DNA from: Paraburkholderia ferrariae NBRC 106233
Lineage (GTDB): Bacteria > Pseudomonadota > Gammaproteobacteria > Burkholderiales > Burkholderiaceae
Direction of reading: 5' to 3'
DNA length: 64,000 nt
Assembly (NCBI RefSeq): GCF_000685035.1
Contig: NZ_BAYB01000003.1
Span: 1 to 64,000, forward strand
A model generated the notes under the pieces. That model saw only the letters and a list, made by a program, of their open reading frames with translations, searched no databases and was not told the DNA's origin. Positions 1 to 8,878 of the stretch are shown here, piece after piece. Positions within the stretch are counted from its first letter, which is position 1; each line of letters opens with the position of its first letter. The position numbers and the translations under genes are program-made.

Positions 1-535
1 TCTCAAGGGCCACTTCCGCCCCGAGTTCCTGAACCGCATCGACGAAGTGATCGTGTTCCATGCGCTCTCGAAGGAGAACATCCGCTCGATCGTGCAGATC
101 CAGCTCGACCGCGTGGTGCGTACGGCGGCGGCGCAGGACATTACGCTGAAGATGAGCGATGCGCTCGTCGATCATCTGGTGGAGGTGGGTTATCAACCCG
201 AGTTCGGTGCACGCGAACTGAAGCGGCAGATTCGCCAGCAAGTGGAGACGCGGCTCGCGAAGGAAATACTCGGCGACGCGCTGCAAACGGGCGACACGGT
301 CGAGATTGGCTACGACAAGGCGAACGACGAGACGACATTCAACAAGCTCGCCGTCCCCCCAGACGTGAAGGCGGGCAAGCCGTCGAAAAAGGCGAAGGGC
401 GCTGCAGCGAATCCGGTGCCCGACGGCAAGTCGATTGCCTCGGACATTGCCGCCGACGATGTCACGGCCGAACCGCCCCCGCCGTCGAAGAAGAACGGCA
501 AGGGCGCAGGCGCGGGCAAGTCGAAGTCAGGCTGA
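1..535 (+). CDS. Clp-family AAA+ ATPase, C-terminal part (5' end outside window)
   Basis: The gene is already open at base 2 and ends at a TGA at 533-535, so only about 177 C-terminal residues are visible. They contain the sensor-2 end of a AAA+ module (FRPEFLNRIDE) and the ClpB D2-small domain, with the typical GYQPEFGARELKR motif. This family unfolds proteins, either alone (ClpB) or with a ClpP-type peptidase (ClpA/ClpC). After residue ~115 comes an unusual Lys/Ala/Pro-rich tail of about 60 residues ending in GKSKSG, likely disordered. The N-terminal domains that separate ClpA, ClpB and ClpC are missing, so I do not assign a symbol. It converges with the helicase gene, leaving only 21 bp between the stops. 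Confidence 0.85.
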   Translation, partial: LKGHFRPEFLNRIDEVIVFHALSKENIRSIVQIQLDRVVRTAAAQDITLKMSDALVDHLVEVGYQPEFGARELKRQIRQQVETRLAKEILGDALQTGDTVEIGYDKANDETTFNKLAVPPDVKAGKPSKKAKGAAANPVPDGKSIASDIAADDVTAEPPPPSKKNGKGAGAGKSKSG

Positions 536-556
536 GCGCCGGTGCGGCGCGTTTGC

Positions 557-2839
557 TCACCCGAGCTGCCACCACCCGGGTAGCAACGCCCGCACGTCGG
601 GCCGCGCGAAGCGGTCGTCGAGCAGATGCACGACGCCGCGATCCTGTTCGCTGCGGATCACGCGGCCCGCGGCCTGCACCACCTTGCGCAGGCCCGGGAT
701 CAGGTAGGTATAGTCGAAGCCCGCGCCGTAGAGCGTATCCATGCGTTCGCGCAGGGCTTCGTTCACGGGATTCACCTGCGGCATGCCCAGCGTCGCAATG
801 AAGCTGCCGATCAGCCGCGTGCCGGGCAGGTCGATGCCTTCGCCGAACGCACCGCCCAGCACCGCGAAGCCGAGCCCGCGGCCGCCTTCCACGAAGCGCG
901 CGACAAAGGCCTGCTGCTGCGCTTCGTCCATGGTGCGCGACTGGAGCCAGACGTCGATGTGCGGGTGCTGCGCGACGATGGCATCCGCGGCCAGTTGCAG
1001 ATACTCGTAGCTGCTGAAGAAGCACAGGTAGTTGCCGGGCCGCGCCCGATACTGCGCGGCAATGCACGCAATGATCGCATCGAGCGAGCGCGCGCGGTCC
1101 TTGTAGCGCGTGGAGATGTGGCGCGCGATCTGCACGTCGAGCTGGGCGGCGCTGAACGGCGTGCCGATATCGAGGTTCACGGTATTGGCGGGCAGGCCGA
1201 GCATGTCGGTGTAGTAATGCGTGGGCGCGAGCGTGGCCGAAAAGAGCGCGAGGCTGTGCGCCGCTGCAACGCGCGGCCGGAGCGCGCCGGCCGGCACCAC
1301 GTTGCGGATGCACAGCACCGAGCGCGTGCGGCGCGCGCCCGCTGCGGGCAGCGGCGTGATGTCGAACATCGCGTGTTCGTCGAAGCGCTCGGCCATGCGG
1401 GCGAAGTGGAGCGCGTCGAAGTAGAAGCGCTCCATCTCGGGGTCGCGCACGAGTCCCGGCTCGGCCAACTGATCGGCAATCGCGCCGATAACGTCGCCGA
1501 GCGCGGCGAGCAACTCCGCAGGCAGCGTGTCGCTCGCGCGCCAGGCGTCGGGTCGCACCGCGTTCTGCGCATTCCAGTGGCGCTGCAGCCGCGCGAGCGC
1601 GCGCTTCACCGGCGCGCTTGCAGCACGGCGCACAGCGTCCACGCGCGTTTGCGTAAGCTCGGCCGAGTACATCGTGCGGGCGCGTTCGGGCAGATTGTGC
1701 GCTTCGTCCACGAGCACGCTCGCGCGCCACTGGTTGTGCGCGGCGAGCATGAACAGCATGGCGCTCACATCGAAATAGTAGTTGTAGTCGCCGACGATCA
1801 CGTCGCACCAGCGCGCGAGTTCCTGGCTGAGGTAATACGGGCAGACCGCATGCTCGCGCGCGACGTCGCGCAGCGCGGCCCTGTCGAGACGCACGCGCGC
1901 AAGCGCGGCGCTGCGCGCGGCGGGCAGGCGATCGTAGAAGCCGCGGGCGAGCGAACACGATTCGCCGTGGCAGGCGAGATCGGGATGCTCGCAGGCCTTC
2001 TCGCGCGCAACGAGTTCGAGCACGCGCAACGGCAGGGGCGTCGATGCGGGCGCGTCGGCCGGGTCTTGCGCGGCGGCGAGCGTTTCGAGGGCATCGAGAG
2101 CAAGCTGGCGGCCCGAACTCTTCGCGCTGAGGAAAAACACCTTGTCGATGGCGGCGCGCGAGCAGGCCTTCAACTGCGGAAACAGCGTGCCGAGGGTCTT
2201 GCCGATGCCGGTGGGCGCTTGCGCAAGCAGGCACCGGCCTTGCGTAGCCGCACGCCAGATGCCTTCGGCGAGTTCGCGCTGACCGGCGCGAAACGACGCG
2301 TGCGGCAGGCGCAGGGTTTCGAGCGCGGCGTCGCGCGCCGCGCGGTGCGCGCTTTCCTGGTTCGCCCACGCGACGAAGCGCTCGCACTGCGCTTCGAATG
2401 CCTCGCGCAGTTGCCGCGCACCCGCCTGTTCGACGAGCGCCGTTTCGCGGCCGGATGCGATGTCGTAATAGACGAGCGCCAGTTCGATCGTCTCGATGCC
2501 GAGCTTCTCGCACATCAGCGCGCCGTAGACGCGCAACTGCGCCCAGTGCAGCGCGCGCTGGTTCTCGCGCATGGCGTCGAGATCGCCGCGATAGGTCTTG
2601 AACTCTTCGAGCCGCTGCCGCGCGGGGTCGTAGCCGTCGGCGCGGCCGCGCACGGTCAGCGGGCCGTAGCTGCCGGCGAGGGCGACCTCGGTTTCGAAGC
2701 CCTCGGGGCGCCGCGCCGCAATCGCGGCATGTCCGGCCCGGCCCTCGCTCGCGTCGGGCGCGGGCGTGAAGCGCAGATCGAGGTCGCCGCGTTTCGCGGT
2801 GAACTCGCAGAGCGTGCGCACCGCGACGGTGTAGCTCAT
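557..2839 (-). CDS. PD-(D/E)XK nuclease-like domain fused to XPD/DinG-family Fe-S DNA helicase
   Basis: A 760-residue protein. The C-terminal ~560 residues are a superfamily 2 helicase of the Rad3/XPD/DinG type: Walker A QAPTGIGKT at about 207-215, four cysteines at about 283, 290, 295 and 333 placed as in the 4Fe-4S domain, and a DEAH box (VDEAHN) at about 378-381. The first ~130 residues resemble a RecB/Cas4-type nuclease: an Asp in RADGYD (68-71), EFK at 79-81 and a QLRVY motif at 101-105, matching the D...ExK...QxxxY pattern. The family unwinds damaged or structured DNA 5' to 3'. Its ATG overlaps the stop of the upstream VRR-NUC gene by 4 bp, so the two are probably translationally coupled. 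The nuclease assignment is by motif only. Confidence 0.9.
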   Translation of the reverse strand: MSYTVAVRTLCEFTAKRGDLDLRFTPAPDASEGRAGHAAIAARRPEGFETEVALAGSYGPLTVRGRADGYDPARQRLEEFKTYRGDLDAMRENQRALHWAQLRVYGALMCEKLGIETIELALVYYDIASGRETALVEQAGARQLREAFEAQCERFVAWANQESAHRAARDAALETLRLPHASFRAGQRELAEGIWRAATQGRCLLAQAPTGIGKTLGTLFPQLKACSRAAIDKVFFLSAKSSGRQLALDALETLAAAQDPADAPASTPLPLRVLELVAREKACEHPDLACHGESCSLARGFYDRLPAARSAALARVRLDRAALRDVAREHAVCPYYLSQELARWCDVIVGDYNYYFDVSAMLFMLAAHNQWRASVLVDEAHNLPERARTMYSAELTQTRVDAVRRAASAPVKRALARLQRHWNAQNAVRPDAWRASDTLPAELLAALGDVIGAIADQLAEPGLVRDPEMERFYFDALHFARMAERFDEHAMFDITPLPAAGARRTRSVLCIRNVVPAGALRPRVAAAHSLALFSATLAPTHYYTDMLGLPANTVNLDIGTPFSAAQLDVQIARHISTRYKDRARSLDAIIACIAAQYRARPGNYLCFFSSYEYLQLAADAIVAQHPHIDVWLQSRTMDEAQQQAFVARFVEGGRGLGFAVLGGAFGEGIDLPGTRLIGSFIATLGMPQVNPVNEALRERMDTLYGAGFDYTYLIPGLRKVVQAAGRVIRSEQDRGVVHLLDDRFARPDVRALLPGWWQLG

Positions 2840-4548
2840 GGCGCGGTGGCGTCGAGCGCAAGCGGCGCTGGCGCCCAGCGCACCTGCAGCACCGTTACGG
2901 GCATGGCGTGCGCGGCGCAGTACGCAAGCCAGCGGCGCTGGTTATCCTGCAGGCGGTCGCCGGGGCCCTTCACTTCGATCAACTCGTAGCGCCGCTCGGC
3001 GGGCCAGAAGCGCACGAGGTCCGGCAGGCCCGAACGGTTCGCCGTGGGGTCGCGCAAGAGCCGCTCGAACCACAGCCGCAGATGCGCGGCGGGAAAGCAG
3101 TCGAGCGCGACGCTCAGCAACCCGGCGCTCAACGCGGGCCATGCGACGAACGGCGATTGAATGCCGTGCTTTTCGACGTAGCGCCGCTCGATCGTTGCGC
3201 GGTACGCGCGGGTTTCGAGTTCGGCGAGGCAGGTGGCGAACCGGTCGGCGCGGCGGGCGACGAAATCGGCGGCGTGCAGATCGGCGGGGCCGCGCTGGAA
3301 CGGATGGAAGAACGCGCCGGGCAACGGGGCGAAGAGCGCGGGCCAGCACAGCAGGCCGAAGAGACTGTTGATGAGCGTGTTCTCGACATAGAACACCGGC
3401 GCCTCGTCGGTGGCGAGCGCCAGGCGCGTGGCTTCCTCCACGCGCAGATCCGCTTTTGCCCCCGGCAGCGTGAGCTCCGCCACGGCGCCGACCTGTGCGG
3501 CGGCGGCGTCCTGGGTGGCGCGCGAGCCGCGTTGCCGTTGCAGACGGCCAAGCGTGCGCGCCGCGCGCTGCGCTTCTTCTTCGTTGACGGGCGCCGCGGC
3601 GATGGCCTCGGCAAGCGCCACCGCTTCGTCGCGGCGCCCGAGTTGCTCCAGCACGCGCACGCGGCGGTAGCGAGCCTCGGGATGTCCGCACTCCAGATAC
3701 GCGCGCCAGGCCAGTTCCGGTTCGCGGGCGCGCTCGGCCGCCTGGCCTGCCGCGTGGCGCGCGCGGTCGTGACGCGCGCGCAGCCACGCGTTGTCCGCGG
3801 TGCGGGGCGCCAGAGCGTCGAGCGTATCGAGCGCCACGGCAATCGTCTCCGGGTCCGTCTCGATCCGCTCGCGGCAGTCGCGCAGCGCGAGCCAGGTGTC
3901 GATGTCGCGGCGATGGTGGAAAGCGCGCGAGGCTTCGTCGAAGGGCACGCTCTCGTAGCGATAGATGCCGAGATCGGCCAGCACGAACTCCGACCAGTCC
4001 TGCCGCAGGTTGCCGAAGAACATCAGCCGCAGCCGCTCGCACAGCGGCGCCGCGGCAAGATGGAAGACCGTATCGGCCGAATCCGGGAACCACGCGTGCC
4101 AGTCGCGCGGCGGGGGTACGGCTTGCTCCAGTGCGGCGAGGGCGGCTGTGCGGGTCGACGTGCATGCTGCGCGCGCATCCGTGGCGATGTCGAGCGTGAC
4201 GGCGAGCGCCTGCAGTTCCGCCTTCGTGACGAGCGGCGCGAGTGCATCGAGCGCGAGCGTAGGGGCTGCGTCGAGCCAGCCCTCGGCCACGAGCGCCGCG
4301 GCCGCGGCGCGCGGGCAGCCGATCTCCGCATAGTCGAGCCGGCTTGCGCGAAAGTGCGGCCCCTTGCGCATCAGCATGCGCACGAACAGGGCGCGCGAGG
4401 CGCGCGGCAACGCGCCGAAGCGCTGCGCGAAGCGGGCTTCGCTCTCGTCGAACAGATCGGCGCAGCGCGCAGCCAGCCAGCCGAGCGCGCGCTCGAAATT
4501 GGCGAGGTAATAGAACGGATCGGGGGAGTCGGGGAGCACGCGCGGCAC
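2836..4548 (-). CDS. FAN1-like VRR-NUC domain nuclease
   Basis: A 570-residue protein with a C-terminal VRR-NUC domain. The catalytic PD-(D/E)XK signature is visible as GLPDLVRFW (Asp ~510) followed by ELIEVKGPGD (Glu ~525, Lys ~527), and then the conserved QRRWLAYC helix. The middle region is helical and repeat-like, as in FAN1 proteins, and the N-terminus (YYLANFERAL) also matches bacterial FAN1 homologues. FAN1 enzymes cut 5' flaps and help repair interstrand cross-links. It is the first gene of a two-gene unit with the nuclease-helicase gene downstream (4-bp overlap). The role in cross-link repair here is inferred from the family. Confidence 0.88.
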   Translation of the reverse strand: MPRVLPDSPDPFYYLANFERALGWLAARCADLFDESEARFAQRFGALPRASRALFVRMLMRKGPHFRASRLDYAEIGCPRAAAAALVAEGWLDAAPTLALDALAPLVTKAELQALAVTLDIATDARAACTSTRTAALAALEQAVPPPRDWHAWFPDSADTVFHLAAAPLCERLRLMFFGNLRQDWSEFVLADLGIYRYESVPFDEASRAFHHRRDIDTWLALRDCRERIETDPETIAVALDTLDALAPRTADNAWLRARHDRARHAAGQAAERAREPELAWRAYLECGHPEARYRRVRVLEQLGRRDEAVALAEAIAAAPVNEEEAQRAARTLGRLQRQRGSRATQDAAAAQVGAVAELTLPGAKADLRVEEATRLALATDEAPVFYVENTLINSLFGLLCWPALFAPLPGAFFHPFQRGPADLHAADFVARRADRFATCLAELETRAYRATIERRYVEKHGIQSPFVAWPALSAGLLSVALDCFPAAHLRLWFERLLRDPTANRSGLPDLVRFWPAERRYELIEVKGPGDRLQDNQRRWLAYCAAHAMPVTVLQVRWAPAPLALDATAP

Positions 4549-4662
4549 TGTACGGATATACAGTTGCGATGATAGCAGGCTGGCGCGCCGCGAGGAGGGG
4601 GGGCGCCACGAGGCGTGCGGGCCCTTACGCTACAATTGCGGCAGCCTGAATACGGATGAGCG

Positions 4663-5274
4663 ATGAACAAACGGAAAGCGTGCTTCCTCGGCCTTGCGGC
4701 CGCTGCGTCCCTGCTTGCGGGATGTGTCTCGATGTACCGCAACCCCAGCGCATGCGAAGACGCGATGCAGAGCCGTCTTGCCGAGGTGTCGCCGGGCAAC
4801 ACGCTGTCGATCACGCACAGTGCCGTGTCGTACCGCGGTCAGCGCGTGGTGGTGGAAGGGCAGCTCGCGAAGCCGCCGGTTGCGGCTTCTGCGGCTGCGG
4901 CGGCCGTGGAGGCGTCGGTGGCGTCGGGTGCCATGGCGGTGTCCGCCGCTTCTGCTGCGGCAGTGGCTTCAGCCGCTTCGTCGGCTTCGTCCGCCTCGGG
5001 TGCGCTCGCACCGCAAGGCGCTTCTGCACCTCTCGCGACGAGCGGTGCCGCAGTGGCTGCTGCGGCATCGGGCGCCTCGGCGGACAAGGCCGAGCCGAAG
5101 CCCGCCACGCCGGTCGCGGCGCTTGCACAAAAGCTCGGCATCAAGAAGCCCACCTTCACGCAAACCGCCGCCGAATGCATGTTCAACGAGTCGGGCCTCG
5201 TTTCGTTCCGCTGGCTTGCACCGCCCGCGTTCGCCAAAACGACCCCCGACCCGAACGCGTCCGACGACGAGTGA
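4663..5274 (+). CDS. Ala/Ser-rich putative lipoprotein
   Basis: A 203-residue protein with a classic lipoprotein signal: a positively charged start (MNKRK), a hydrophobic stretch and the lipobox LLAGC at residues 17-21. Mature residues to about 60 look folded. Residues ~62-150 are almost only Ala and Ser with Val/Gly, a low-complexity linker. The last ~50 residues contain a conserved-looking ending (FTQTAAECMFNESGLVSFRW). I do not recognise the family. It starts 114 bp from the divergent FAN1-like gene. A TACAAT hexamer at 4634-4639 could be its -10 element. Because of the linker the length probably varies between strains. Confidence 0.75.
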   Translation: MNKRKACFLGLAAAASLLAGCVSMYRNPSACEDAMQSRLAEVSPGNTLSITHSAVSYRGQRVVVEGQLAKPPVAASAAAAAVEASVASGAMAVSAASAAAVASAASSASSASGALAPQGASAPLATSGAAVAAAASGASADKAEPKPATPVAALAQKLGIKKPTFTQTAAECMFNESGLVSFRWLAPPAFAKTTPDPNASDDE

Positions 5275-5397
5275 CGCCGCTCGCCGCCGCGTGACCGTGG
5301 TCAAGCGGCGCGACGCGATGGGCAGCGGGCAGACGGACTGCGGCCTCGGTCAGCAGTTCGCGGGCCGCTAGCCCGCCAACGCATCCCCCCACGAATC

Positions 5398-6687
5398 TCA
5401 GAACGCGAAGAACGGCCCGACACCCGCGGGCGTCTGCTGCGCCTCGATGGCCGTATACACGCGGCGCCCATAAAAGAACGGCAGGCCCCAGCCGAACACG
5501 CTGCCGTTGTAGCCGGCGAGATCGTCGAAGGCCCAGTTGCCCGTGGCGACCAGCGTCTGCTCGCTGGTGACGGAGAACGACGCGGCCACCGCCGTGCCGT
5601 CCGTGCCCGTTATCGTCGCGGATTCGTTTTGCGGCGAAGCCGGGCAGAACCATGCGCCGCAGCGCGCGAGCGTCGAGTTCGAGAAGAGATAGGCGTTCGA
5701 ACCGCTATCCAGATAGCTTTGCGAATAGACCGTGCCGTCCGGGGTAGTGGTCGTCACGAAGCCGCTGGCCGTATTCGCGCGCAGCACGCTCGCCGATCCG
5801 AGCCCGTTGTCGGCCTGCGTGCCGATGCCGAAAATGAGCGAGCCGCTCACCGAAGCGGCGCCGTCTGCGGTGACGGCGGGCAGGTCGATGACGACGCCGT
5901 TGTGATCGCCCGAAAACGCCGCCACGGGGTTGCTGACCTGCTGGGCCAGCGGCTGCGCGGTGGCCGTGCAGTTGCCCGAGGCGCAGGCGTAGTACCACGG
6001 CGAAAGCGCATTGCTCGTGCAACCCGCGCCGCAGTCGGCGTTGAAGACGCCCACGCCCAGAATGCCGTTCGCGCGCAGCGCCGTCGCGCTGTCCATCGCG
6101 AGGCCGCTGCCGCTGCAGCCGCTGGGCGCGGGGGGCACCGACGGGTCCGCGATCACCTGCACAGGCAGCGAGGCCGCGGTTTCGCCCGCAAGCTGCACGT
6201 CCGCGAAACGCACGGCGCCCCACGTGTAGCCCGTGCCGAAGACCGCGCATTCGCCAGCCGGCGCGCTGGCCGGCCCGCCCGATCCCGCGGGCACGCCCGG
6301 CAGTGCGAAGCCCGCCGGCAGCGCGGAAGCGAGCAGGCGCAGGCCCTGCGAGCCCGTATCCACCTGGACGTTATCCACGGTCGCGCATTGGTTCGTGCCC
6401 GGCACGCAGACGGTCACGCTCGCCATCAGCATGTTGCGCGTGGAGGTGGCCGAGGTGGAGACGTTCACCGGCACGATGTTCGCCGTGGTCGATTGCGGCA
6501 CGGAGGGCGTGGTAGTCGATTTCGTTGTGTTCGTCGTGCTGGCGCCGCTCGCCGGCGCGGCCGACGAGGCGGGAGCGCTGCTGCCCGCGGTTCCGCCGCT
6601 GCCTCCGCCGCCACAGGCGGCGAGCAGGGCGCAGAGCGCGAGCGGGCAAATGAGCGTGCACGGGGCAAGGCGCAGTCGGCGGATCAT
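5398..6687 (-). CDS. DUF3443 lipoprotein, pepsin-like aspartic peptidase fold predicted
   Basis: A 429-residue lipoprotein (lipobox LLAAC, Cys25) followed by a Gly/Ser/Thr-rich linker to ~70. The protein matches DUF3443. It carries two aspartic-peptidase-like motifs: VDTGSQG (Asp110) and LDSGSNA (Asp327). It also has other pepsin landmarks in the right order: NGILGVG at ~208-214, SGSLIFG near 281, and a final hydrophobic GLPFFYGRRVYTAIE at ~401-415, where pepsins have LGDVFLRxYYTVFD. Eight or more cysteines suggest disulfides in the envelope. The start chosen (ATG at 6687) overlaps the DUF2844 stop by 4 bp; the frame stays open further upstream but that part lies inside the DUF2844 gene. Peptidase activity is my inference. 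Confidence 0.85.
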   Translation of the reverse strand: MIRRLRLAPCTLICPLALCALLAACGGGGSGGTAGSSAPASSAAPASGASTTNTTKSTTTPSVPQSTTANIVPVNVSTSATSTRNMLMASVTVCVPGTNQCATVDNVQVDTGSQGLRLLASALPAGFALPGVPAGSGGPASAPAGECAVFGTGYTWGAVRFADVQLAGETAASLPVQVIADPSVPPAPSGCSGSGLAMDSATALRANGILGVGVFNADCGAGCTSNALSPWYYACASGNCTATAQPLAQQVSNPVAAFSGDHNGVVIDLPAVTADGAASVSGSLIFGIGTQADNGLGSASVLRANTASGFVTTTTPDGTVYSQSYLDSGSNAYLFSNSTLARCGAWFCPASPQNESATITGTDGTAVAASFSVTSEQTLVATGNWAFDDLAGYNGSVFGWGLPFFYGRRVYTAIEAQQTPAGVGPFFAF

Positions 6688-7157
6688 CGCAGGTCTCCTT
6701 CGCTCACGCCCGCGGGGAGCGCCGCCGGCAGCCAGGCGCGGCCCACGTAGCTGCGCATCTGGCCGCCCGTTTCGACCACGACATCGGGTTGATCCACGCG
6801 GGCGCTGTGCAGGTCGCCGCGCGCTGCGTCGAGGGCGGCGCTCGCGCCGCTGCGCCAGGAGGCCGCGTAACGGCCGAGCAAGGCGGCGAGGTTCGGCATC
6901 GTCGGACCGTGCCACGCGTACGCGAAGATTTCGCCGTTGGCCCGGGCGACATAGGTGTCGATCGTCGTGCCGCCGGCATCGACGTAGCTCACCACGCTGG
7001 CGGTTCCTCCCGCGATAGTGCGGGTGGTCGCACCTGCTACGGGCGTTGCGGTATCGCCCAGCGCGGCCTGTGCGGGCGCGGCGGCCCCGAGGCTGGCGGC
7101 AAGCAGGCTCGCGCAGGCCGCGAGACGCCCCGCGCGCAGGAATGGACGTGTCGTCAT
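6684..7157 (-). CDS. DUF2844 exported protein
   Basis: A 157-residue protein with an N-terminal signal peptide ending near AAPAQA|AL. The remaining ~125 residues match DUF2844, a family seen next to DUF3443 in Burkholderia relatives. There are no cysteines in the mature part and no recognisable catalytic motif. I chose the ATG at 7157 because AAAGGGGGC lies just upstream; an ATG 30 bp earlier is possible. Its stop overlaps the DUF3443 start (ATGA), so the two are co-translated. A working idea is that DUF2844 is a partner or substrate of the aspartic-peptidase-like DUF3443. Confidence 0.85.
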   Translation of the reverse strand: MTTRPFLRAGRLAACASLLAASLGAAAPAQAALGDTATPVAGATTRTIAGGTASVVSYVDAGGTTIDTYVARANGEIFAYAWHGPTMPNLAALLGRYAASWRSGASAALDAARGDLHSARVDQPDVVVETGGQMRSYVGRAWLPAALPAGVSEGDLR

Positions 7158-7451
7158 GGAGCCCCCTTTGCGGATTTCCTCGCGCATTGCTCTTTTTTGG
7201 GATATGTCGCGAAGTTAGCATCGGCGCCCGCTGCACAAGCCAGGCGGCCTCGGCATAGCGCCTGGCGCAAACCGGGAGAGGGGCGGGAGAATTCCCTATC
7301 GCGTTGAATAAAAAGCTGAAACGGCAATTTTTCGTGTAAATTTGCGCGTCGTATAAATGTTGACGAACGTTAAGGGGTCGGATTCGCGGCAGGTTGCCGG
7401 TGGTTTGCCGGGGTCTGACAGATCCCGTAACGCGATCCCGTCCAGCGGTTT
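7158..7451. other. Intergenic region between DUF2844 and bamC
   Basis: No gene seen. The stretch 7300-7355 is strikingly AT-rich for this genome and probably holds the promoter of the DUF2844/DUF3443 unit. GTTGACGAACGTTAAGG at 7359-7375 contains a short inverted repeat (AACGTT). Confidence 0.5.
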
Positions 7452-7481
7452 TTGCACAGGGCGCCTCTCGCCCGGTAAAAT
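7452..7481 (+). promoter_or_regulatory. Candidate sigma-70 promoter of bamC
   Basis: TTGCAC (7452-7457), an 18-bp spacer and TAAAAT (7476-7481) lie 53 bp before the bamC start. Inferred from hexamer match only. Confidence 0.45.
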
Positions 7482-7534
7482 GGCTGGTTGATCCACGGAA
7501 ACTGGCCGTGGCGTAGCCGAAGGATTACCCGAAC

Positions 7535-8776
7535 ATGACTGCTTTTCACCAACGTCTTGCCATCCGCGCCGCCGCGCTCCTGATGGCGGGCGGGCTGGTC
7601 GCCGGCTGCAGCTCGCCGTCGCCGACCAAGATCGATTACCGCAGCGACTCGAAGGCCAAGGAGTCGTCGCTGGCCGTTCCGCCGAACATGCTCGACGAAA
7701 CCGCCGACCAGCGCTCGCTGGCGCCGCAAGGCGGCGAGACCTCGCTGTCCTCGCTGCAGCAGGTGCAGAACTCCGCGACGCCCACCGACGAAAACCAGGT
7801 GCTGCCGCAGGTGCCGGGCATGCATATCCAGCGTGACGGCACGGAAAGCTGGCTGGTCGTGGACAGCAAGACGCCTGACCAGCTCTGGGCCCAGGTGCGC
7901 CGCTTCTGGCAGGAGCAGGGCTTCCTGCTGGTGACGGACCAGCGCGACAAGGGCGTGATGGAAACCGACTGGAACGAAACGCATCCGAAGCTCTCGGACG
8001 GCATCATCCGCAACACGCTTTCGTGGGCCATGGGTAATTCCTACGTCACGGCGGAGCGCAACAAGTACCGCACGCGCCTCGAAACCTCGCCGACCGGCGG
8101 CACCTACATCTTCATCAGCCAGAAGGGTCTGTCCGAGCAGCTTACCGGCATCAACAACGACAACAGCCAGTGGGTGCCCAAGCCTAACGACCCCGCGCTG
8201 GAAACCGAGTACCTCAAGCGCCTGATGGCAACGCTCGCGCGCGCGCAACCGGGCGTGCCCGACGTGAAGCTCGCCGACGCGGAAGCCGCGAAGGCCAACG
8301 CCACCCAGGCCACCAGCACGACCTCGGCGGGTCCGGATGCGGCCGCGGCGGCCGTGGCGGCGCAAAACGTCGCGGCAGTGGGCCAGCAGTCGGGTGCCGG
8401 CAAGCAGGCTCAGGCCGAGACGGGCGGCCAGTACACGTCTTCGGAACTCACGCTCGGCGAATCGTACGACCGCGCCTGGCAGCGCGTGGGCATCGCCCTC
8501 AACCGTGCGAACTTCACGGTGGACGACAGCGACCGCGCAAAGGGCATCTACTACCTGCGCTACGTCGATCCGAAGGACATGACGTCCGACGAGCAGGGCT
8601 TCTGGAACCAGGTGTTCCATGGCCGCAAGGAAAAGGTCGCGAAGCAGTACAAGCTGAACGTGCGCGCCGTGACCGAGAACCAGACGCGCGTGGCGATCGT
8701 GGACGACAGCGGCCAGGTCGATAACTCGCGTCCGGCGCAGGAGATCATGGGTCTCGTCGTTTCGGAACTGCGTTAA
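7535..8776 (+). CDS. bamC: Outer membrane protein assembly factor BamC
   Basis: A 413-residue lipoprotein with lipobox LVAGC (Cys25). It has the BamC unstructured N-terminal lasso (about 26-90, including SSLAVPPNM, the part that binds BamD in E. coli) and two helix-grip domains: one at about 95-210 (SWLVVDSKTPDQLWAQVRRFW...GVMETDW) and one at about 305-413 (LTLGESYDRAWQRVGIALNR). They are separated by an Ala/Gln-rich linker. BamC is an accessory subunit of the BAM complex that inserts beta-barrel proteins. It is longer than the E. coli protein (344 residues), mainly through the linker. No dapA is next to it here, unlike in many other proteobacteria. Confidence 0.93.
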   Translation: MTAFHQRLAIRAAALLMAGGLVAGCSSPSPTKIDYRSDSKAKESSLAVPPNMLDETADQRSLAPQGGETSLSSLQQVQNSATPTDENQVLPQVPGMHIQRDGTESWLVVDSKTPDQLWAQVRRFWQEQGFLLVTDQRDKGVMETDWNETHPKLSDGIIRNTLSWAMGNSYVTAERNKYRTRLETSPTGGTYIFISQKGLSEQLTGINNDNSQWVPKPNDPALETEYLKRLMATLARAQPGVPDVKLADAEAAKANATQATSTTSAGPDAAAAAVAAQNVAAVGQQSGAGKQAQAETGGQYTSSELTLGESYDRAWQRVGIALNRANFTVDDSDRAKGIYYLRYVDPKDMTSDEQGFWNQVFHGRKEKVAKQYKLNVRAVTENQTRVAIVDDSGQVDNSRPAQEIMGLVVSELR

Positions 8777-8809
8777 GTTTCTTCGCAGACCTCAGGGTCC
8801 GGGAAACAG

Positions 8810-8848
8810 AAAGCCCGCCTGCGCACGACGCGCAGGCGGGCTTTTTTT
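8810..8848. terminator. Rho-independent terminator between bamC and lldP
   Basis: Perfect 15-bp stem (8810-8824 with 8830-8844), 5-nt loop, T-run from 8842. The stem begins with AAA on the other side, so it could serve both convergent genes. Confidence 0.9.
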
Positions 8849-8878
8849 ATCGTCCAGGCCCGCGAGGGGCGTGCGCCT

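Noticed and set aside
626..4572. Long plus-strand open frames opposite the helicase and FAN1-like genes
   Set aside because: Same high-GC antisense effect; no family motifs, no ribosome-binding sites.
5398..7236. One 612-codon frame spanning both DUF3443 and DUF2844
   Set aside because: The upstream third is out of frame with the well-supported DUF2844 protein and has no signal peptide or motif; the real DUF3443 start is at 6687.
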